Positions 44,903-53,145 of a stretch of 64,000 nt of DNA are shown here, piece after piece. The position numbers and the translations under genes are program-made. The stretch spans positions 5,536,628 to 5,600,627 of the forward strand of contig CM001438.1 in the NCBI GenBank assembly GCA_000244995.1. Reading direction: 5' to 3'. How positions within the stretch are numbered: the first letter of the stretch is position 1; every line of letters begins with the position of its first letter. The stretch is from Burkholderiales bacterium JOSHI_001. GTDB lineage: Bacteria; Pseudomonadota; Gammaproteobacteria; Burkholderiales; Burkholderiaceae_C. The notes beneath the pieces were generated by a model. The model saw only the letters and a list, made by a program, of their open reading frames with translations, had not been told where the DNA came from and searched no databases.

Positions 44903-45916
44903 ATGACCACCCCCCGCCGCTCCTGGCTGCACGCCGCCTGCACCGCACTGGCCACCGGTTTCCTGCTGCTGCCGCTGGCCGCAAGCGCCCAATCGGCGTG
45001 GCCGTCCAAGGCGGTACGCATCGTGGTGCCGTTCGCGGCCGGCGGCACCACCGACATCCTGGCGCGCGCGCTGGCGCCGGAACTGCAAAAGGCCTTCGGC
45101 CAGCCCTTCGTGGTGGACAACAAGCCCGGCGCCGGCGGCAACAACGGCGCGGCCGAGGTGGCCAAGGCCGCGAACGACGGCTACACCCTGCTGATGGGCA
45201 CGGTGGGCACGCACGCCATCAACCCCTCGCTGTACCCCAAGATGCCCTACGACCACGTGAGGGACTTCGTGCCCGTCACCCTGGTGGCCGGCGTGCCCAA
45301 CGTGGTAGTGATGAACCCGGCCAGCGCGCAGCGAATGGGCGCCAACGACGTGCCCGGCCTGATCCAGGCGCTGAAGGCCAACCCCGGCAAGCTGAACATG
45401 GCCAGTTCGGGCAACGGCACGTCCATCCACCTGGCCGGCGAGCTGTTCAAGAGCATGACCGGCACCTTCATGCTGCACATCCCCTACCGCGGCTCAGGTC
45501 CCGCGCTGATCGACCTGATGGGCGGGCAGATGGACATCATGTTCGACAACCTGCCGTCGGCCATGCCGCACATCAAGAGCGGCAAGTTGAAGGCCCTGGC
45601 GGTGACCAGCGCGGTGCGTTCCAGCGCCTTGCCCGACCTGCCCACGGTGGCCGAGGCCGGCGGGCCGGCGATGAAGGGCTACGAAGCCAGCAGCTGGTTC
45701 GGCCTGCTGGCGCCGGTGGGCACGCCCACCGAGGTGGTGCAGCGCATCCAGCAGGAAACCGCCAAGGCGCTGGGCAGCCCGGCGCTGAAGGAAAGGCTGC
45801 AGGCGCAAGGCGCCATCCCCAGCGGCAACACGCCGGCTGAATTTGCCAAGCTGATCGCCGACGAAACGGCGAAGTGGGCGAAGGTGGTGAAGGCCTCGGG
45901 CGCGAAGGTGGACTGA
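44903..45916 (+). CDS. Bug-family (TctC-like) periplasmic solute-binding protein
   Basis: 337 residues with a Sec signal ([22 protein letters not shown]). The Bug fold is clear from the first strand [59 protein letters not shown], and the C-terminal [21 protein letters not shown]. Family knowledge: these proteins bind small carboxylates, often for tripartite tricarboxylate transporters, and are very numerous in Burkholderiales. No membrane component is adjacent, so it is an orphan binding protein. Ligand unknown. Confidence 0.93.
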   Translation: MTTPRRSWLHAACTALATGFLLLPLAASAQSAWPSKAVRIVVPFAAGGTTDILARALAPELQKAFGQPFVVDNKPGAGGNNGAAEVAKAANDGYTLLMGTVGTHAINPSLYPKMPYDHVRDFVPVTLVAGVPNVVVMNPASAQRMGANDVPGLIQALKANPGKLNMASSGNGTSIHLAGELFKSMTGTFMLHIPYRGSGPALIDLMGGQMDIMFDNLPSAMPHIKSGKLKALAVTSAVRSSALPDLPTVAEAGGPAMKGYEASSWFGLLAPVGTPTEVVQRIQQETAKALGSPALKERLQAQGAIPSGNTPAEFAKLIADETAKWAKVVKASGAKVD

Positions 45917-46741
45917 TCAACGCCCATGCTGGAGCGCTTCTTCCTGGCGCTCCAGCAGCCGGCGCGCGTTGCGCAGCAGCAGCTCGGCCGGGTGCTCCAT
46001 CGCCGGGGCCACGGCCTCGGCCACGGCTTCCAGGTCGTCGGGCGTGTTCATCATGGCGTGCGCCAGCAGCGACAGGCCCAGCAGGCCGCGCCGCGGCAGC
46101 GCCAGGCCGGCCGGCACCACGCGCTGTGCCTGGGCCTGCACGTGCAGGCGCACGCATACCACCGCGTGGGACGCCAGGCCCCAGCTTTCGCACAGGGCGG
46201 CGCCCAGCGCGTCGTGGCTCACGCCGAAGGCGGCGTGCTCCTGCGCGCACAGCGTGGTGTCGTCGCTGGCGTCTTCCAGCAGCGGGCGGTACTGGGCCGC
46301 ATCGTGGCGGAAGAGCACCGCCTTGCCGCACTCTTCAAACAGCCCGGCCGAGTGCGCGGCCCAGGCGTCCTGGCCCAGGCCCTGGGCCAAACGGCCCATC
46401 AGCACGCCGCGCTCGGCGGCGCGCTTCCACAGCGGTTCCAGTTCACCGGCCTGGGCGAAGGCCGCCCGCAGCCCGATCTCGAAGGTGATGGCCGACACCT
46501 CGGCGGTGCCCAGGAAGGTGATGGCCTGCTGGGCGCTCTGCACCCGGCCCTTCAGGCCGTACAGCGACGAATTCACCGCCTTCATCACCGCGGCGGCCAG
46601 CGCCATGTCGCCTTCGATCAGCTGGGCCACGGCATGCAGGTTCACCTCGTCCTCGGCCATCAGCAGCGACAGCCGCACCAGCACGTCCGGCAGGGCCGGG
46701 ATGTCGATTTCCAGTTGGCGCAGGGCTTGGGCGACGGGCAT
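45917..46741 (-). CDS. HDOD domain protein
   Basis: 274 residues from ATG 46741. The HDOD signature runs from IPALPDVLVRLSLLMAEDEVNLHAVAQLIEGDMALAAAVMKAVNSSLYG through AQQAITFLGTAEVSAITFEIGLR, with later GLFEECGKAVL. HDOD proteins resemble HD-type phosphohydrolases but lack the metal-binding His-Asp pairs and act as regulators in c-di-GMP or motility circuits. There is no receiver or GGDEF domain on this chain. It is convergent with the Bug gene with no intergenic space. Confidence 0.87.
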   Translation of the reverse strand: MPVAQALRQLEIDIPALPDVLVRLSLLMAEDEVNLHAVAQLIEGDMALAAAVMKAVNSSLYGLKGRVQSAQQAITFLGTAEVSAITFEIGLRAAFAQAGELEPLWKRAAERGVLMGRLAQGLGQDAWAAHSAGLFEECGKAVLFRHDAAQYRPLLEDASDDTTLCAQEHAAFGVSHDALGAALCESWGLASHAVVCVRLHVQAQAQRVVPAGLALPRRGLLGLSLLAHAMMNTPDDLEAVAEAVAPAMEHPAELLLRNARRLLERQEEALQHGR

Positions 46742-46852
46742 GGCGGGCTCGGTGTCTGAGATGGGCGAACGGCGCCCGATCTGACGAGGGTAGGCAGCTG
46801 GCCCCCAGCCTGATCGACCGAAAAGCCGGGCCGCCACCGGCCAGACATCTGG

Positions 46853-47614
46853 CTACAGGTGCAGAGCGTCCCAGCCCGTCTTGGCGATCAGCGCCAGCAC
46901 CACCACCACGAACATCAGCCGCACGAAACCCGCACCATGGCGCAGCGCCAGCCGGGTGCCCAGCAGGCTGCCAACTACGTTGGCAAGTGCCAACATCGGT
47001 GCCAGGTGCCACAGCACCTGGCCCTTGGAGGCGAACAAGGCCAGGGCCGCGCCGTTGGTGGCCAGGTTCATCAGCTTGGCGGCGGCCGACGCGTGCAGGA
47101 AGTCGTAGCCCAGCAGGCGCACGAAGGCGAAGACGAAGAAGCTGCCGGTGCCCGGGCCGAACAGGCCGTCGTAGAAGCCCACCAGGGCGCCGATGCCGGC
47201 CGCCGCCGCGGTTTCACGCACGCCGAAGAACCGCGGCGCGTGGGTGCGGCCCAGGTCCTTGCGCGCCAGGGTGTAGGCCAACAGCGCACACAGCACCAGC
47301 GGCAGCGCGCGGCGCATCGTGGTGGGGTCCACGTAGCTCACCGCCCAGGCACCCGCCCAGGCACCAAGCGCGGCCACCGCAACCGCCGGCGCAAGTGAGC
47401 GCAAGCTCAGCGAAACACGTTTGAAATACTGGACGCTGGCCCAGGCCGTCCCCCAGACCGACGCGCTTTTGTTGGTGCCCAGCAGGGTGGCCGGCGCGAC
47501 ACCGGGAAAGGCGCCGAACAGGGCAGGCACCAGGATGAGCCCCCCACCGCCCACGATGGCATCGACAAAGCCGGCCAGCGCCGAGGCGGCCACCACCAGC
47601 AGGGTTTCGAGCAT
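46853..47614 (-). CDS. TauE/SafE family anion permease
   Basis: 253 residues from ATG 47614. About seven to eight membrane helices with the family motifs GFVDAIVGGGGLILVPAL, ATLLGTNKSASVWGTAWASVQY and GALVGFYDGLFGPGTGSFFVFAFV, the two inverted-repeat halves of TauE/SafE. Members export sulfite, sulfonates or other small organic anions; the substrate here is unknown. The start has no Shine-Dalgarno (a pyrimidine stretch precedes it), and an intrinsic terminator hairpin ends only 27 bases upstream. Confidence 0.88.
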   Translation of the reverse strand: MLETLLVVAASALAGFVDAIVGGGGLILVPALFGAFPGVAPATLLGTNKSASVWGTAWASVQYFKRVSLSLRSLAPAVAVAALGAWAGAWAVSYVDPTTMRRALPLVLCALLAYTLARKDLGRTHAPRFFGVRETAAAAGIGALVGFYDGLFGPGTGSFFVFAFVRLLGYDFLHASAAAKLMNLATNGAALALFASKGQVLWHLAPMLALANVVGSLLGTRLALRHGAGFVRLMFVVVVLALIAKTGWDALHL

Positions 47615-47846
47615 GGGAAAGGAGGGGGGACGCCAGAAGTGAAAAAGGCGCCAGGCTGATTGCCTGGCGCCCCTTCGATTGTGCCCGGCGCCCGTTGGCG
47701 GCCGGACCGGTCGTGCTGCCGGGGTGGTCCCGGCGACGGCCTTGTATGTCTCCTCAGCCCCCCGACGACAGGACATCACCCTTTAGAGGGATGGCCGTCG
47801 CGAGTGGCGAGACTTTAGGGGTGGCGTCACCGCGGTGACATCGGTG
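47615..47846 (-). promoter_or_regulatory. Leader region of the TauE/SafE gene, candidate attenuator
   Basis: In the direction of transcription, the order is a 14-base palindrome GTCACCGCGGTGAC (47826-47839), several hairpin-capable G/C segments such as GCCGGG-N5-CCCGGC, and then an intrinsic terminator (47641-47671). The start codon follows 27 bases later. The short space after the terminator leaves no room for another promoter, so expression must pass through the hairpin. Known riboswitch cores (TPP, cobalamin, SAH, c-di-GMP) were compared from memory and did not fit. Confidence 0.45.
47641..47671 (-). terminator. Rho-independent terminator (minus strand)
   Basis: Perfect 10-base inverted repeat GGCGCCAGGC (47647-47656) / GCCTGGCGCC (47662-47671) with a 5-base loop, followed on the minus strand by TTTTTC. 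It could end the oxidoreductase transcript or act in attenuation of the gene just below. Confidence 0.8.
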
Positions 47847-49523
47847 TTAACCCCTCGCGGCGTCGGCCCGGATCCATTGCGCGGCGCGCTCGGCAATCAT
47901 CAGCGTGGGCGCGTTGGTGTTGCCGCTGGTGATGCTGGGCATCACGCTGGCGTCGGCCACCCTCAGGCCAGCGACGCCGCGCACGCGCAGTCGCGCATCC
48001 ACCACCGCGTCGGCATCGCCGTCGCGCCCCATCTTGCAGGTGCCCACGGGGTGGAAGATGGTGGTGCCGATGTCGCCGGCCAGGCGCGCCAGGTCCTCAT
48101 CGCTCTGGAATTGCACGCCGGGCTTCACCTCCTGCGGCTGGTATTTCGCCAGCGCGGGCATCGCGGCGATGCGGCGCGTCAGGCGCAGCGAGTCGGCGGC
48201 CACCTGGCGGTCTTCGGGCGTGCTCAGGTAGTTGGCCAGGATGGCTGGCGCGTCGGCGGGGTTGGCGCTTTTGATCTGCACCGTGCCGCGCGACGTGGGG
48301 TTGAGGTTGCAGACGCTGGCGGTGAAAGCGTTGAAGCGGTGCAGCGGCTCGCCGAAGGCGTCCAACGACAGCGGCTGCACGTGGTATTGCACGTTCGGCC
48401 ATTCAAAGCCCGGCGCGCTGCGGGTGAAGCAGCCCAATTGCGAAGGCGCCATGCTCATCGGCCCGCTGCGGTTCAGCGCGTATTCCAGGCCGATCAGGGC
48501 CTTGCCCCACAAGGAGTTCGCCAGGGTGTTCAATGTCTTCACGCCCTGGACCGAGAACACGGCGCGGATCTGCAGGTGGTCCTGCAGGTTGCCGCCCACG
48601 CCGGGCAGGTCGTGCTGGACCGGGATGCCATGGCGCTGCAAGAGCGCGCCGGGGCCAATGCCCGACAGCTGCAGGATCTGCGGCGTGCCCACCGCGCCGG
48701 CACACAGCACCACCTCGCGCGCCGCGCGGGCCTGCACCGGGGCGCCGCCTTCGCGCCTGAACACCTCCACGCCCACCGCACGCGGGCCTGCGTCGCCGTG
48801 TTCCAGCAGCACGCGCGAAACTTGTGCGCCGATCCACACCTGCAGGTTGGGCCGCGGGAAGGCGGGTTTCAAGAAGCCCTTGGTGGTGTTCCAGCGCCAG
48901 CCGCGGCGCTGGTTCACTTCGAAGTAGCCCACGCCTTCGTTGTTGCCGCGGTTGAAGTCGGCGCTGGCCGGGATGCCGGCTTGCTGCGCCGCGGCCGAGA
49001 AGGCGTCCAGCACGTCCCAGGACAGGCGCTGCTTCTCCACCCGCCATTCGCCGCCGGGGCGCCGGCCCTTGAAGTCCCAGCCGGGGGCGGCGTGCATCTC
49101 GTCTTCGCCGCGCCAGTGGTCTTCATGGGCCTTGAAGTGTGGCAGGCAGGCGTCCCAGCGCCAGGCCTCATCGCCCAGCTGCGCGGCCCAGCCGTCGTAG
49201 TCGCGGCTTTGGCCGCGCATGTAGATCATGCCGTTGATGCTGGAACAACCTCCCAGCACCTTGCCGCGCGGGTAGCGCAGGCTGCGGCCGTTCAGGCCCG
49301 GGTCGGGCTCGGTGAAGTACAGCCAGTCGGTGCGCGGGTTGCCGATGCAGTACAGGTAGCCCACCGGGATGTGCACCCACAGGTAGTCGTCGCGCCCGCC
49401 CGCTTCGATCAGCAGCACGTTCAGCTTCGGGTCGGCCGACAGCCGGTTGGCCAGCAGGCAGCCGGCGGTGCCGCCGCCCACGATCACGTAGTCGAAGTCG
49501 AGCTTGGGGGAGTCGGTGCGCAT
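47847..49523 (-). CDS. GMC family FAD-dependent oxidoreductase (choline/alcohol dehydrogenase-like)
   Basis: 558 residues. An N-terminal Rossmann FAD motif (DYVIVGGGTAGCLLANRLS) and the GMC signature RGKVLGGCSSINGMIYMRG are followed by the second signature GAVGTPQILQLSGIGP. The C-terminal catalytic pair is His in TTIFHPVGTCKMG and Asn in SGNTNAPTLMIAERAA. Closest in style to choline dehydrogenase-like alcohol dehydrogenases; the substrate is an unknown alcohol. No aldehyde dehydrogenase or betaine genes are adjacent, so a choline role is not supported. Confidence 0.93.
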   Translation of the reverse strand: MRTDSPKLDFDYVIVGGGTAGCLLANRLSADPKLNVLLIEAGGRDDYLWVHIPVGYLYCIGNPRTDWLYFTEPDPGLNGRSLRYPRGKVLGGCSSINGMIYMRGQSRDYDGWAAQLGDEAWRWDACLPHFKAHEDHWRGEDEMHAAPGWDFKGRRPGGEWRVEKQRLSWDVLDAFSAAAQQAGIPASADFNRGNNEGVGYFEVNQRRGWRWNTTKGFLKPAFPRPNLQVWIGAQVSRVLLEHGDAGPRAVGVEVFRREGGAPVQARAAREVVLCAGAVGTPQILQLSGIGPGALLQRHGIPVQHDLPGVGGNLQDHLQIRAVFSVQGVKTLNTLANSLWGKALIGLEYALNRSGPMSMAPSQLGCFTRSAPGFEWPNVQYHVQPLSLDAFGEPLHRFNAFTASVCNLNPTSRGTVQIKSANPADAPAILANYLSTPEDRQVAADSLRLTRRIAAMPALAKYQPQEVKPGVQFQSDEDLARLAGDIGTTIFHPVGTCKMGRDGDADAVVDARLRVRGVAGLRVADASVMPSITSGNTNAPTLMIAERAAQWIRADAARG

Positions 49524-49548
49524 GCCGCGATGCTAGCGGCGACGGCGT

Positions 49549-50190
49549 TCAGCGCAGCTTGGGACTGGCCAGCACCGGGAACAACTGCACCAAGCCGTCG
49601 GCCAGCAGTTCCACCGCCATCGCGGCCAGGATCAGGCCCATCAGCCGCGTCATCACGTTGATGCCGGTGCGGCCCAGCACCTTGGCGATGCGGCCGGACG
49701 CCGCGAAGGCGACCCAGGTGGCTGCGCCGATGACCACGCCGTAACCCACCAGCAACGCGTGCTCCCAGAAGTGGCGCGTCTTCTCGGCGTAGATGACCAT
49801 GGTGCTGATCGTGGCCGGGCCGGTGAGCAGCGGGATGGTCAGCGGCACCACCGCGAAGCTGTCGCCAGCGTCGGCGCGGGCTTGCCCTTCGTCAACATCG
49901 TCCTTGCCGCTTTCGGCCGGCTTGGCGTTCAGCATGTGCAGCGACGAGATCAGCAGCAGCATGCCGCCGCCCACCTGAAAGCTGGCGATGCTGATGCCGA
50001 AAAAGGAAATGATGCGCAGGCCCAACAGCCCGCTGATGGCGATGACGCAGAAGGCCGAGAAGGCAGACACCCTCATGGTGCGTTGCCGCTGCTCGCGCGA
50101 CAGGCCCTGGGTGAAGGCCAGGAAGAAGGGCACCGCGCCGATCGGGTTGACGATGGCCAGCAACGCGATCAAGGGCTTGAGCAGATCCAT
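49549..50190 (-). CDS. MarC family integral membrane protein
   Basis: 213 residues from ATG 50190, with GGGGTG upstream; a GTG three codons earlier is possible. Six membrane helices. Conserved segments: LLAIVNPIGAVPFFLAFTQGLS, GGGMLLLISSLHMLNA, VVPLTIPLLTGPATISTMVI and TRLMGLILAAMAVELLADGL. The loop between helices 3 and 4 is acidic and longer than average. The family has no firmly proven transport function, despite its name from multiple-antibiotic resistance loci. It lies 25 bases upstream of the oxidoreductase on the same strand. Confidence 0.92.
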   Translation of the reverse strand: MDLLKPLIALLAIVNPIGAVPFFLAFTQGLSREQRQRTMRVSAFSAFCVIAISGLLGLRIISFFGISIASFQVGGGMLLLISSLHMLNAKPAESGKDDVDEGQARADAGDSFAVVPLTIPLLTGPATISTMVIYAEKTRHFWEHALLVGYGVVIGAATWVAFAASGRIAKVLGRTGINVMTRLMGLILAAMAVELLADGLVQLFPVLASPKLR

Positions 50191-50321
50191 GGGCGGCACC
50201 CCGGGTGACAGGTGCGCGGCACCGGGACAGTGCGCGCTGCACGGCCCAGGGGCCGAAGCGGCGGATCATAGCCGCGGGTTTGCACCAAGCACCCCCCGTG
50301 GCGCGTTATGGCAGTTCTGTT

Positions 50322-50338
50322 GATAATGCCCGCGGGCA
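50322..50338 (+). promoter_or_regulatory. Possible -10 element and palindrome before the RRM gene
   Basis: GATAAT (50322-50327) resembles a sigma-70 -10 box, but no good -35 box lies at the right distance. It overlaps the perfect 12-base palindrome TGCCCGCGGGCA (50327-50338). If used, it gives a leader of over 100 bases, as is common for cold-inducible RNA-binding protein genes. Confidence 0.35.
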
Positions 50339-50445
50339 CGTCACAGTGCCCGAGGCCTGTGTCTGGAGACGGCGCCTTCGCTTGAATGGTTCACGCTGGG
50401 TTGAAGCTCCACATGGATTTCTTGTCTTGATCAGGAGCTTTCCCC

Positions 50446-50949
50446 ATGGGAAACAAGCTGTACGTCGGGAATCTGGCGTATTCGGTGCGTGATGAATCGC
50501 TGCAGGCGGCCTTCTCGCAGTTCGGCACGGTGACCTCTGCCAAGGTGATGATGGACCGCGAAACCGGCCGCTCCAAGGGCTTCGGTTTCGTTGAGATGGG
50601 CACGGGCGCCGAGGCCCAGGCCGCCATCAACGGCATGAACGGCCAACCCCTGGAAGGCCGCGCTGTGGTGGTGAATGAAGCCCGCCCGCGTGAAGAGCGT
50701 CCGGGTGGCTTCGGCGGTGGTGGTGGCGGCGGCGGTGGCCGTGGCCCCTACGGCGGCGGTGGCGGTGGCCGCAGCGGCGGTGGGGGTGGCGGCTACGGCG
50801 GTGGTGGCGGTGGCGGCTACGGTGGTGGCGGTGGCGCCGGCGGCGGCGGTGGCCGCAGCCCCTACGGCACCGGCCGCGGTGGCCCGCGCGGCGGCGGCAG
50901 CGGCGGCGGCGGTGGTTACGGCGGTGGTGGCGGCAGCCAGGGCTACTGA
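50446..50949 (+). CDS. Glycine-rich RNA-binding protein (single RRM)
   Basis: 167 residues from ATG 50446 behind AGGAG. One RRM fills residues 3-80 with RNP2 LYVGNLAY and RNP1 KGFGFVEM. The remainder is a glycine-rich tail with scattered Tyr, Arg and Ser (GGYGGGG repeats), like plant and cyanobacterial cold-regulated RNA-binding proteins. Likely a cytoplasmic RNA chaperone. The codons are less GC-extreme at the start (GTGATGAATCG...) than in neighbours, which is common in highly expressed genes. The simple glycine tail makes the antisense frames open but not coding. Confidence 0.95.
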   Translation: MGNKLYVGNLAYSVRDESLQAAFSQFGTVTSAKVMMDRETGRSKGFGFVEMGTGAEAQAAINGMNGQPLEGRAVVVNEARPREERPGGFGGGGGGGGGRGPYGGGGGGRSGGGGGGYGGGGGGGYGGGGGAGGGGGRSPYGTGRGGPRGGGSGGGGGYGGGGGSQGY

Positions 50950-50975
50950 AACCGGCCCACCCGCCCCCAAAGAAC

Positions 50976-50999
50976 AAGCGCCCCCCGGGGCGCTTTTTT
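50976..50999 (+). terminator. Rho-independent terminator of the RRM gene
   Basis: AAGCGCCCC (50976-50984) / GGGGCGCTT (50987-50995) forms a 9-base stem, and the T-run at 50994-50999 follows directly. It lies 27 bases after the stop codon. Confidence 0.92.
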
Positions 51000-51026
51000 C
51001 ATGCCCACCCGCCCAGGTAGAAGGCT

Positions 51027-51806
51027 TCACTCGCCCTGGCGCGGCTTGCGCGGGCGGCCGGCGAAGAAGCGGTCGAACACCGCATTCGGTGCCAGGCGCA
51101 ACAGCTTGGCCACCACGCCCATCTGCCAGGGAATGACCCGGTAGCTGGTGCCCGACGCGATGGCGTGGAAAGCGCGTTCGGCAAAGGCTTCGGGGCTCAG
51201 GATGAAGGGCATGGGGTAGCGGTTGCGCGCGGTCAGCGGCGTGGCCACGAAGCCGGGCAGGATGGTCACCACGCGCACCCCGTGCGGCCGGCATTCGCCG
51301 CGCAGGCTTTCGCAGTAGGACACCACCGCCGACTTGCTGGCGCCATAAGCCCCATGGCCCGGCATGCCCCGTATGGCGTTGACGCTGGCCACGCCCACCA
51401 GCGTGCCGCTGCGCCGCGCCCACATGGGCGCGATGAAGGGCTGGAAGGTGGCGGCGGTGCCGATGACATTGGTCTCGAACACCCGGCGCATCACCGCCAG
51501 GTCCTCGAACACCGAGGTGTCCACGCCGATGCTGATGCCCGCGCCGGCCACCACCACATCGGGCAGGCCCAGCGTGGCGATGCAGTCGCGCCCGGCGGCG
51601 GTGATGGCCGCGCTGTCGCACACATCGGCCGCAAAGACGCGCGCGCGCTCGGGCGCCAGCCCCTGCGCATCCACCCAGGCCTGCATTTCGGCGCCGCGCC
51701 GCGCCACCAGACCCAACCGCCAGCCCGCCTGGTGGTAGCGCAGCGCCAGCGCCTGGCCGATGCCGCTGGAAGCGCCGGTGATGTAGACCAGCGGGGCGGC
51801 GGCCAT
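51027..51806 (-). CDS. SDR family oxidoreductase
   Basis: 259 residues. Classical short-chain dehydrogenase: cofactor motif TGASSGIG near the N-terminus, NNAG-like AGAGISIG, catalytic YGASK (Tyr and Lys) with the preceding Ser in GVASVNA, and PGFVATPLT after it. An Arg after the cofactor strand (ARRGAEM) suggests NADP(H). Substrate unknown. The start codon overlaps the lptC stop by one base (TGATG), so it is translated with the LPS genes in an operon kdsD-kdsC-lptC-SDR, where lptA and lptB would usually be expected. Confidence 0.92.
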   Translation of the reverse strand: MAAAPLVYITGASSGIGQALALRYHQAGWRLGLVARRGAEMQAWVDAQGLAPERARVFAADVCDSAAITAAGRDCIATLGLPDVVVAGAGISIGVDTSVFEDLAVMRRVFETNVIGTAATFQPFIAPMWARRSGTLVGVASVNAIRGMPGHGAYGASKSAVVSYCESLRGECRPHGVRVVTILPGFVATPLTARNRYPMPFILSPEAFAERAFHAIASGTSYRVIPWQMGVVAKLLRLAPNAVFDRFFAGRPRKPRQGE

Positions 51807-52516
51807 CAGGGCTTGGGCGCCGCGCCGCGTGGCTGCCAGCTCATGCGCACCGGCGGACGCAGTTCGATGCGCTGGTTCAGCAGGTCGGCCTTGAAACCGC
51901 CCGCGCGCACTTCATTGCCGCCGCGCTGCACCCGCACCGGCAGGTGGCTGGCCAGGGTTTCGGTGGCCTGCCAGGCGTGAAGGAACTCGCTTTCCAGCAC
52001 CAGGGGCGCGGCGCCGGGGCTGTCCACCTGCACGCGCGCGCCGCCCAGCAGCTGCACCTCGCTGGCGTCGCCATTGGCCAGGGCCTGGCGTGCGGTGGCG
52101 CGGGTGCTGCGGCCGGACGCACCTTGGGACTGCAGGCGCACCGTGTCGATCTCGATGCGGTCCACGTCGGGGAAGTGGCGCAGGGTGTCGCCTTCGATGC
52201 GGGCGCTGATGTGGCCGTCCTTGGCAAAGCGGGTGATGGCGAAGCCGCTCATCTGGTAGTCGGGCTCGCTGCGCGGGGCCGCCACGCCCGTGGGCGCCGG
52301 GGCGGTGGGCGTGTTCTTCACCAGCCACCAGGTGGACGCGGCCAGCAGCGCCATCAGCAGCAGCGGCAGGTAGGACGACAGCAGTTGCTGCAGCCGGTAG
52401 CCCCAGGACAGCTTCACCACCCCGGCTGGCCGCAAGGGTGGCGGCGCGTGCAGCTTCACGCTGACCTCCGGCAGGTCCGGCAGGTGCAGCTCGGGCGGGC
52501 TGGCGCGCGGGGTCAT
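51806..52516 (-). CDS. lptC: LPS export protein LptC
   Basis: 236 residues, longer than the roughly 190 of Escherichia coli because of a Pro-rich cytoplasmic N-terminal extension. One membrane helix (about 45-66, QLLSSYLPLLLMALLAASTWWLV) anchors a periplasmic LptC-fold domain: PDYQMSGFAITRFAKDGHISARIEGDTLRHFPDVDRIEIDTV, HLPVRVQRGGNEVRAGGFKADLLNQRIEL. It bridges the LptBFG transporter to LptA and hands over lipopolysaccharide. Position next to kdsC and kdsD supports the call. Confidence 0.92.
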   Translation of the reverse strand: MTPRASPPELHLPDLPEVSVKLHAPPPLRPAGVVKLSWGYRLQQLLSSYLPLLLMALLAASTWWLVKNTPTAPAPTGVAAPRSEPDYQMSGFAITRFAKDGHISARIEGDTLRHFPDVDRIEIDTVRLQSQGASGRSTRATARQALANGDASEVQLLGGARVQVDSPGAAPLVLESEFLHAWQATETLASHLPVRVQRGGNEVRAGGFKADLLNQRIELRPPVRMSWQPRGAAPKP

Positions 52517-52575
52517 AGGTCAACCTGCGCGCCGGGGGCGCTCCGGTGTGAGCGCTTTGGAGCGGCCATGCGCAC

Positions 52576-53145
52576 TCACCGACCGTCCAGCGTGCCCTGC
52601 TGCTGGCGCAGCAGGTCGGCGTAGCGGCCCGCGGCCACCAGCAGCAGGTCGCAGAACTCGCGCGCCGCGCCCTCACCACCACGGGCGCTGGTGACGTGGT
52701 GCGCCAGGGCCCGCGCCTCCACATGCGCGTTGGGCGGCGCACAGGCCAAGCCGGCACGCGCCAGCAGCGGCAGGTCGGGCCAGTCGTCGCCGATGGCGGC
52801 GACCTCAGGCCAGTCCAGATTCAACTCGGCCAGCAGGGCCTGGGCCGCGGCCAGCTTGTCCTTGACGCCAAACAGCGCGCGCGTGACCCCCAGGTCGGCC
52901 AGGCGGCGCCGCACCGCGGGCGAGTCGCGCCCGGTGATCACCGCCGGGGTGATGCCCGCCTCTGCGATGAGCTTCAGCCCGTGGCCGTCCAGCACGTGGA
53001 AGGCCTTGAAGCTTTCGCCGTCGGCGCCGATGTACAGGCGCCCATCGGTCAGCACGCCGTCCACGTCGAAGAGCGCCAGCTTCATGCCCAGCCCGGGGCC
53101 TTGGGCTTTGAGCAGCAATTCGGGCGGGAAGTGCTGCGCCGGCAT
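52576..53145 (-). CDS. kdsC: 3-deoxy-D-manno-octulosonate 8-phosphate phosphatase
   Basis: 189 residues, the normal length. HAD C0-cap phosphatase with motif I LFDVDGVLTDG (nucleophile Asp and acid/base Asp), motif II TGRDS, motif III Lys in VKDK, and motif IV IGDDWPDLP. It hydrolyses KDO-8-phosphate to KDO in the cytoplasm. An internal Met at MKLALFDVDG is an alternative start. The start codon abuts the kdsD stop (ATG/TGA sharing one base). Confidence 0.95.
   Translation of the reverse strand: MPAQHFPPELLLKAQGPGLGMKLALFDVDGVLTDGRLYIGADGESFKAFHVLDGHGLKLIAEAGITPAVITGRDSPAVRRRLADLGVTRALFGVKDKLAAAQALLAELNLDWPEVAAIGDDWPDLPLLARAGLACAPPNAHVEARALAHHVTSARGGEGAAREFCDLLLVAAGRYADLLRQQQGTLDGR

Noticed and set aside
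47615..47779. A 55-residue N-terminal extension of the TauE protein in the same frame
   Set aside because: It would be read through the terminator hairpin, and the extension is Arg/Pro-rich with no family similarity; the membrane protein begins naturally at 47614.
47700..47800. Fluoride-type riboswitch in the TauE leader (GGGTGATG... GGGCTGAGGAGACATAC)
   Set aside because: Some motif letters agree, but the closing stem of the first hairpin and the AAC linker are missing, and the downstream gene is not a fluoride exporter.
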